Both the position numbers and the translations under genes were made by a program. A stretch of 64,000 bases of DNA from an uncultured Caulobacteraceae bacterium (GTDB lineage Bacteria; Pseudomonadota; Alphaproteobacteria; Caulobacterales; Caulobacteraceae), in contig CAIQJF010000100.1 of NCBI GenBank assembly GCA_903872075.1, positions 1 through 64,000 of the forward strand, in the 5' to 3' direction. The notes beneath the pieces were generated by a model, which saw only the letters and a list, made by a program, of their open reading frames with translations, searched no databases and was not told where the DNA came from. Below, piece by piece: positions 59,243 to 64,000 of the stretch (positions are counted from its first letter, which is position 1; each line of letters opens with the position of its first letter).

Positions 59243-60175
59243 TCAACCTTCGTAGGTCTCGGCGAAGGCGCCGCCGTGCGGCTCCGCCCGGCCCCGGGGG
59301 TCGGCGTGGATGATGATGTCCGCGGCCGGAAAATCAGCCAGGATCCGCTTCTCCGCCGCCACCACGATCTGATGGGCGGATTCCAGCGACAGGTCCGGAT
59401 CGAGGTCGGCGTGCATCTGGATGTGCACCACCGGCCCCGAGGCGCGGGTGCGGACCTGATGAACGTCCAGGATCGCCCCGTCCTCCAGAACCCGCGCGAC
59501 GATCTGAGCGCGGTCGATGTTCGGCAGTTCGCGATCCAGAAGCTGATCCGAGGCTTCGCGGAATACCGACACCGCGCCCCACAGCAGGATTCCGGCCACC
59601 ACGAGGGCCGCCACGGAGTCCAGGACGGGCGAACCCATCAGCGCCGTGGCCGCGATCCCGGCCAGGGCAATGACATTGGAGGCCAGATCGGCCGCATAGT
59701 GCGTCCGGTCGGCCGAGACGGCGACCGAGGCTGTGCGGCGCAGCACCCTGGTCTGGGCGGCGATCAGGAAGCCCGTCAGCACGATCGAGAGCGCCATGGC
59801 GCCGATCGCCCATTCCTCCTGGAGCACGGGTTTGGGATCGATCAGGCGGCGGATCGCCTCCTGGCCGATCAGGGCCGCCGAGGCGAAAACCAGGCCCGCC
59901 TGCATGAGGCTGGCGAAAGCCTCGGCCTTGCCGTGACCGTAGCGATGCTCCGAATCCGGCGGGGCGGCGGCGTAGCGGACAGCGAAGAAGGTGGCGCTGG
60001 AAGCCACGAGGTCGAGCGCCGAGTCGGCCATGGACGCCATCAGCGCCACCGACCCGCTGAACAGCCAGATGACCAGCTTGATCGCCACCAGGACAAAGGC
60101 CGTGGCCACCGACAGCATCGTCACCGCCCGGGTCTGGGCGGCGGACTCGGCATGGGTCGGTTCGGCGGCTGACAT
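59243..60175 (-). CDS. Cation diffusion facilitator family transporter (FieF-like)
   Basis: A 310-residue transporter. Six membrane helices, with metal-binding residues in SMADSALDLVASSATF (helix II, DxxxD) and RTHYAADLASNVIALAG (helix V, HxxxD). The cytoplasmic ferredoxin-like domain is at about 215-300 (VHQVRTRASGPVVHIQMHAD, DIIIHADP). It exports Zn2+, Fe2+ or similar cations in exchange for protons. ATG 60175 was chosen. Confidence 0.93.
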   Translation of the reverse strand: MSAAEPTHAESAAQTRAVTMLSVATAFVLVAIKLVIWLFSGSVALMASMADSALDLVASSATFFAVRYAAAPPDSEHRYGHGKAEAFASLMQAGLVFASAALIGQEAIRRLIDPKPVLQEEWAIGAMALSIVLTGFLIAAQTRVLRRTASVAVSADRTHYAADLASNVIALAGIAATALMGSPVLDSVAALVVAGILLWGAVSVFREASDQLLDRELPNIDRAQIVARVLEDGAILDVHQVRTRASGPVVHIQMHADLDPDLSLESAHQIVVAAEKRILADFPAADIIIHADPRGRAEPHGGAFAETYEG

Positions 60176-60225
60176 TCCTGCATCATAGGGTGTCCGCCGC
60201 CGCCGCTGTAGGGCCACAGGGCCTT

Positions 60226-61317
60226 TTAGGCGGCCAGATGTGGCCTTGGTCCCACATATCGCGACTGCGGCCGCACCAGCCGCCCGCCGGCGAGCTGTTC
60301 TCGGGCATGGGCGATCCAACCTGACGCCCGTCCCATGGCGAACATGCAGGTGAAGGTCTCGGGCGGGAAGGCCAGGGCCTCCAGCAACAGGGCTGTGTAG
60401 AGTTCCACATTGGTCTGCAAGGACCGGCCGGGTTTGCGCTCGCGCAGGATCGCCAGGGCCGCCGCCTCCACGGCTTCGGCCAGGGCGAGCCGCCCGGGCG
60501 CTGCGGCGGAGCCCGCGCCCAGGGCGGCGACGGCGCGCTTTAGGGCGTCGGCGCGGGGATCCCGCACGCGATAGACCCGATGACCAAAACCCATCAGTCG
60601 GTCGCCGCGGTCGAGGGCCGCCTCCAGCCAGGGCCTGGCGTTCTCCGGCGTCCCGATCCCATCGAGCATGTCGATGACCGGCCCGGGCGCGCCGCCATGC
60701 AGAGGGCCTTTCAGGGCGCTCAGGCCGGCAAGCACCGCCGACGTCAGTCCGGCGCGCGTGGAGGCGACCACTCGCGCCGCGAAGGTCGAGGCGTTGAGGC
60801 CGTGATCCGCCACCGTCACCAGATAGGCGTCCAGAGCGGCGGACTCGGCCGCGGAGGCTGCTGCGCCGCGGGTCATGCGCAGGATATCGGCGGCGTGGCC
60901 CAGGGTGGGATCCGGGGCGACCGGCGCCTCGCCCGCCCGCGCCCGGACCACCGCCGCGGTGAACACCGCCGGCGCGGCGACCAGTTGCAGAGCGAGATCC
61001 CAGTCATCGCCGTCCGGCAAACGCGCGATCAGCGCGCGCACCGCCTCCACCGCCGGCCGCTGAAGCAGATCCGGCGCGCCGGCCAGCGACTGGAACACAG
61101 CCACGCGGGCGTCGCCAAGCGGCCGCGCGAGGTCTGTCGGCAGGCTGGGAAAGAAGCCGTCCCAGAGCAGGGACGTCACCGACTCGAACCGCCAGCGCCC
61201 GGCCAGGGCGTCCAGATCATGGCCACGGATCAGCAGACGGCCGGCGTCGCCATCGACCTCCGACAGCACGGTTTCGGCCGCGACCACACCTTCAAGTCCA
61301 TCCACCGCGTTCGACAT
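60226..61317 (-). CDS. Citrate synthase family protein
   Basis: A 363-residue protein. Catalytic His is in VADHGLNASTFAARVVAST, the second His in LKGPLHGGAPG, and GFGHRVYRVRDPRADALKR gives the GHRVY motif. The position of the catalytic Asp (usually NVD) is NVELYTALLLEAL, with Glu. Citrate or 2-methylcitrate formation is expected. ATG 61317 has a good AGGAGAGG site. Divergent from a paralogue that carries a helix-turn-helix, with a perfect palindrome between. It may be a secondary citrate synthase outside the main TCA cycle. Confidence 0.86.
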   Translation of the reverse strand: MSNAVDGLEGVVAAETVLSEVDGDAGRLLIRGHDLDALAGRWRFESVTSLLWDGFFPSLPTDLARPLGDARVAVFQSLAGAPDLLQRPAVEAVRALIARLPDGDDWDLALQLVAAPAVFTAAVVRARAGEAPVAPDPTLGHAADILRMTRGAAASAAESAALDAYLVTVADHGLNASTFAARVVASTRAGLTSAVLAGLSALKGPLHGGAPGPVIDMLDGIGTPENARPWLEAALDRGDRLMGFGHRVYRVRDPRADALKRAVAALGAGSAAAPGRLALAEAVEAAALAILRERKPGRSLQTNVELYTALLLEALAFPPETFTCMFAMGRASGWIAHAREQLAGGRLVRPQSRYVGPRPHLAA

Positions 61318-61375
61318 CAGCCTCTCCTTGTCTTGATGGCGAACATCTGAGAGGGTCGCGAAAAGTGAATCAAGA

Positions 61376-61392
61376 TTGATCAAACTGATCAA
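61376..61392. promoter_or_regulatory. Perfect palindrome (probable operator) between the two citrate synthase genes
   Basis: TTGATCA-AAC-TGATCAA, a perfect 7-bp inverted repeat with a 3-bp centre, directly before the ATG at 61394. A near-match half site (TGAATCA) lies at 61366-61372, giving a possible second overlapping site. It sits in the 76-bp gap between divergent paralogues, one of which has a MerR-like helix-turn-helix, so autoregulation is a simple reading. Confidence 0.6.
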
Positions 61393-61393
61393 C

Positions 61394-62548
61394 ATGAAAG
61401 AAGCCGACTGGCTCTCCGCGCGGGAAGCGCTCGACCGGCTGGGGGTTCGCCCCCAGACGCTCTATGCCTATGTCAGCCGCGGCCTCGTCAGCGCTGAGGC
61501 CGACCCGGCCGAGCCCCGTCGCAGCCGCTACAAACGCAGCGACATCGCCCGCCTGGCCAAACGCAAGGCTCGCGGGCGCAAGGCCGCGGCCGTGGCCGCC
61601 GACGCCATTGCCTGGGGCGAACCGGTGCTCGACTCGGCCATCACCAGCGTCTCGGGCGGGCGACTGTTCTATCGCGGCCGGGACGCGGCCATCCTGGCCG
61701 AGACCGAGACCTTCGAGGCCGTGGCCCGCCTGCTGCGCGGCGGCGGCGGGGCCCCCGCGCCCCGGGTGCGCCGATTCCAGCCGCCTCAGGGTGAGAGCGT
61801 TAGGCTGCGCCTGATGACAACCCTGGCGGCCCGGACGGCGCGAGATCCACCGGCGCTGGGCCGGGAGGGTCGAGACCTCGCCGACGAAGCCGCCTCCCTG
61901 TTGGATACGGTCGCCGACGCGGTCTGTGGCCATGTGGGCGAGGGGCCGATCCACCGGCGGCTCGGCTGGGCCTGGGGCTGCGGGGCCGGCGGCATGGACC
62001 TGATCCGTCGAAGCCTGGTGCTGCTGGCCGACCATGAGCTCAACGCGTCCACCTTCGCCGCCCGGGTCGCGGCGTCCACGGGAGCGTCACTGTCCGCCTG
62101 CGTGCTGGCGGGGCTCGCAACTCTGACGGGCCCCTTGCATGGGGGCATGGCGGCCGAGGTGGATGGACTGGCGGCGGAGGCGCGGCGCGTGGGGCCGCGC
62201 GAAGCGATGGCGGCGCGCCTGATCCACTGGCGGCCGACGCCGGGATTCGGCCATCCGCTCTATCCCGACGGCGATCCCCGGGCCCGGGCCCTGCTACGGG
62301 CGTTTCAGGCGCCGGCGGACATGCAGGCCCTGCGCGAAGCCGTGGACGCCTCCACGGGCCAGAGGGACAATATCGACTTCGCCCTGGTGGCCCTGAGCCG
62401 TAACCTCGGCCTGCCGCCGGACGCCCCCTTTGCCCTGTTCGCTGTCGCCCGCAGCGCCGGATGGCTCGCACACGCCCTGGAACAGGCGCGGGACGGCGCG
62501 CTCATTCGCCCACGCGCCCGCTATGTGGGGCCGGCGCCGGAAATATGA
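61394..62548 (+). CDS. Citrate synthase-like protein with N-terminal helix-turn-helix
   Basis: A 384-residue protein. Residues 5-27 are a MerR/excisionase-like helix-turn-helix (WLSAREALDRLGVRPQTLYA followed by YVSRGLV) and a basic stretch SRYKRSDIARLAKRKARGRK. Citrate synthase-like motifs follow: LLADHELNASTFAARVAAST, LTGPLHGGMAAEV, GFGHPLYPDGDPRA (GHRVY is altered to GHPLY) and DNIDFALVALSR. The HTH in front of an enzyme, with an altered active-site motif, suggests a metabolite-sensing regulator as an alternative to an active synthase. It is divergent from a conventional paralogue. Confidence 0.85.
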   Translation: MKEADWLSAREALDRLGVRPQTLYAYVSRGLVSAEADPAEPRRSRYKRSDIARLAKRKARGRKAAAVAADAIAWGEPVLDSAITSVSGGRLFYRGRDAAILAETETFEAVARLLRGGGGAPAPRVRRFQPPQGESVRLRLMTTLAARTARDPPALGREGRDLADEAASLLDTVADAVCGHVGEGPIHRRLGWAWGCGAGGMDLIRRSLVLLADHELNASTFAARVAASTGASLSACVLAGLATLTGPLHGGMAAEVDGLAAEARRVGPREAMAARLIHWRPTPGFGHPLYPDGDPRARALLRAFQAPADMQALREAVDASTGQRDNIDFALVALSRNLGLPPDAPFALFAVARSAGWLAHALEQARDGALIRPRARYVGPAPEI

Positions 62549-62567
62549 CCGCGGCTGCGGCCGCGGA

Positions 62568-63546
62568 TCAGCCCACGACGGGCATGGGCCCCTGGGCGTC
62601 AACCGCATACTGACCGCCACGCAGATAGGTATAGAGGTAGGTGGGTAGGATCGGCTCCAGGGCCGTGGCATTGACGCCGAGATCGGCGAGGCCGAGCGCC
62701 CCCGCGGCCACGACGTTGTCGGCCTTCAGCAAGGCCACCTGATCAGAGGTGATCGGCGGAGCGAACGGGGTGACGGCCATCAGATCGCCCATCCGTCCCA
62801 ACAGACCGGCGAGGCCGAACGGCACGTTCACCAGCAGACGACGACGGCTGATCTCCGCCAGGAGCAGGGTCATCAGGTCCTTGAACGTATAGACGCCCGG
62901 TCCGCCGAGCTCATAGTCGCGGCCCGCCGCGGCGGGATCGAGCGCCGCCTGGGCCACGGCCTGGGCGACGTCGCCCACATAGACGGGCTGGAAGCGAGTA
63001 TGGCCGCCGCCGATCAGCGGCAGGGCCGGCGACAGGGTCGCCATGGCCGCGAAACGGTTGAAGAAGGCGTCTCCCGGGCCGAACACCACCGAGGGACGGA
63101 GGATCGCCGCGGCGGGGAAGGCCGCGCGAACGGCAGCTTCGCCTGCGGCCTTGGTGCGTCCATAGAGCGAGGGGGAGCCCTCGCCGGCGCCAATGGCGGA
63201 AATCTGCACGAACCGCTGGACGCCGGCGTCCCGCGCCGCCTCCGCCACGGCGCGCGCCCCGTCCACATGCAGGGCCTGAAAGGTCTGGCGGCCGCTCTCG
63301 TACAGGACGGCCACGGCGTTGACGCAGGCCTCCGCACCCTCGAGGGCGCGGGCGACGGACTGCGGCTCGCGCAGATTGGCCTGAACGATCTCGATCTGGC
63401 CCACATCACCGAGCATCCGGAGGCGATAGCCCCGGCCGGGATTGCGAACGGCGACCCGCACCCGCGCGCCGCGTTTGGCCAGGGCGCGCACCACGGCGGC
63501 GCCGACGAAGCCCGAGCCCCCCGAAGACCGTCACAAGACCTTGCAT
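62568..63546 (-). pseudogene. NDUFA9-like NAD(P)-binding protein, frameshifted near its start
   Basis: From ATG 63546 (AAGAGG upstream) the frame reads MQGLVTVFGG, then shifts at a run of six C (63517-63522; G6 in the gene). In the other frame it continues as SGFVGAAVVRALAKRGARVR, restoring the Rossmann motif GGxGFVG. The rest (308 residues to 62568) is an atypical SDR: LREPQSVARALEGAEACVNA, YGRTKAAGEAAVR (YxxxK), ILRPSVVFGPGDAFFNRF and DVAQAVAQAALDP. It resembles the complex I NDUFA9 subunit family. A single extra base explains the break; it may be a sequence error. If real, an internal start would give a protein lacking the cofactor motif. Confidence 0.82.
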
Positions 63547-63647
63547 GGCACACCTCTTGGTTGTCCGCGTGGCGGTTGCGATAGAGGAGCAGCGGACCGG
63601 ACGCAACGTCGGCGCAAACCTGGAGGCCACTTCGGCTCGAACTGTCA

Positions 63648-63675
63648 TTGACGATGCGAACCGGGCGCCCTAGAG
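63648..63675 (+). promoter_or_regulatory. Probable promoter of tRNA-Leu
   Basis: TTGACG at 63648-63653, a 16-bp spacer and CTAGAG at 63670-63675 resemble the housekeeping promoter type of Caulobacter (TTGaCgS then GCtANAwC). It lies about 37 bp before the mature 5' end of the tRNA, a suitable leader length. Confidence 0.5.
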
Positions 63676-63711
63676 GTCCGCCCTTCGCGCGCTCGGGCTT
63701 GTCCCAGGCGG

Positions 63712-63798
<87 letters not shown>

Positions 63799-63803
63799 CA
63801 CCT

Positions 63804-63838
63804 CGCGGGGCGGCGTCGGTTTGGCGCCGACCCCCGCG
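63804..63838 (+). terminator. Hairpin after tRNA-Leu, possible terminator
   Basis: CGCGGGG ... CCCCGCG with an inner GTCGG / CCGAC pairing (63815-63819 with 63827-63831) makes a strong GC hairpin directly after the tRNA. No T run follows, so termination may need Rho or be partial; it might also be only a processing signal. Confidence 0.5.
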
Positions 63839-63938
63839 AAGGCGGCGGAGCGACTTGCCCCAGAAGCGGGTCGTCCTTAAATCTGTGGCCTCGGGAAGCC
63901 GGGGCCGGATCGCCCCCTGTTCGGGGCTGGAGCGACGC

Positions 63939-64000
63939 TTGGCTGTCCATTTGCACCAGGGCGATCTGCCCGCCGGCCTGTTTGACGGCGCGACGTCGGT
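63939..64000 (+). CDS. rnd: Ribonuclease D-like protein, N-terminal fragment (cut by the window end)
   Basis: The frame starting at TTG 63939, with GGAG 6 nt before, reads AVHLHQGDLPAGLFDGATS up to the end of the window. This resembles the N-terminus of alphaproteobacterial RNase D-like 3'-5' exonucleases (x-HLHxGDLP-x-G...), which trim tRNA and other RNAs. Only about 20 residues are visible and the DEDD motifs lie beyond the edge, so the call is tentative. Its place next to a tRNA gene is in keeping but not proof. Confidence 0.5.
   Translation, partial: MAVHLHQGDLPAGLFDGATS

Overview
This window comes from the chromosome of a GC-rich alphaproteobacterium, most likely a member of the Caulobacterales (Caulobacter/Phenylobacterium type). 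The grounds are a protein closely resembling the Caulobacter cell-division regulator FzlA, next to queG; a class I (archaeal-type) lysyl-tRNA synthetase; a ligase-associated exonuclease/ATP-dependent ligase pair; an NDUFA9-like protein; very high GC; and frequent GTG/TTG starts. This placement rests on protein resemblance, not on an rRNA.

Layout. 1-864: the right end of an IS66-family insertion sequence, then about 0.7 kb of AT-rich DNA without a convincing gene. 865-14515: mostly ordinary chromosome, with an amidohydrolase and a secreted protein, a CPBP protease, a serine hydrolase, a polytopic membrane protein, rplS-trmD (no rpsP-rimM beside them), an entericidin-like lipoprotein, a thiolase, prfA, then a PhyH-type dioxygenase and a GH95-like glycosidase. 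14570-28692: an accessory locus entirely on the minus strand (see below). 28951-43382: an SDR, a ParDE-type toxin-antitoxin pair, a PadR/DUF1700 operon, brkB-lysS, an orphan phage terminase large subunit, a methyltransferase/TetR divergon, and a tightly overlapped operon of two thioesterases, two GNAT acetyltransferases and an M28 peptidase. 43464-51501: a MITE-like inverted-repeat element, a DNA end-processing/ligation pair, a Tat-lipoprotein nitroreductase, and envelope sugar genes (DegT aminotransferase, gmhB-like, kdsD). 51520-64000: a DUF2089/membrane/SHOCT-like module, threonine ammonia-lyase, FKBP, argE, two GST-fold proteins, queG, a cation efflux transporter, two divergent citrate synthase paralogues (one with an HTH), an NDUFA9-like gene, tRNA-Leu(CAG) and the start of an RNase D-like gene.

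The standout is 14570-28692. A complete type I secretion set (HlyB-type ABC transporter, HlyD-type adaptor, TolC-type outer-membrane factor, the last with a 1-nt frameshift in this sequence) is followed in the same direction by a small exported protein, a 947-aa HAF + FG-GAP repeat protein, a TibC/Aah-like strand-loop-strand O-heptosyltransferase with an intact four-cysteine finger, and a 1371-aa protein joining a metalloprotease-like domain, AIDA-type repeats and FG-GAP repeats. The two large proteins have no N-terminal Sec signal or C-terminal autotransporter barrel that I can see and share a related C-terminal tail. I infer that the AIDA repeats are heptosylated in the cytoplasm and the protein is then exported by type I secretion, a pairing normally known from type V autotransporters.

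Two single-base frameshifts (tolC-like near 24555; NDUFA9-like at a C6 run, 63517-63522) could be real mutations or sequence errors. Functional calls are from reading the proteins; no database search was run.
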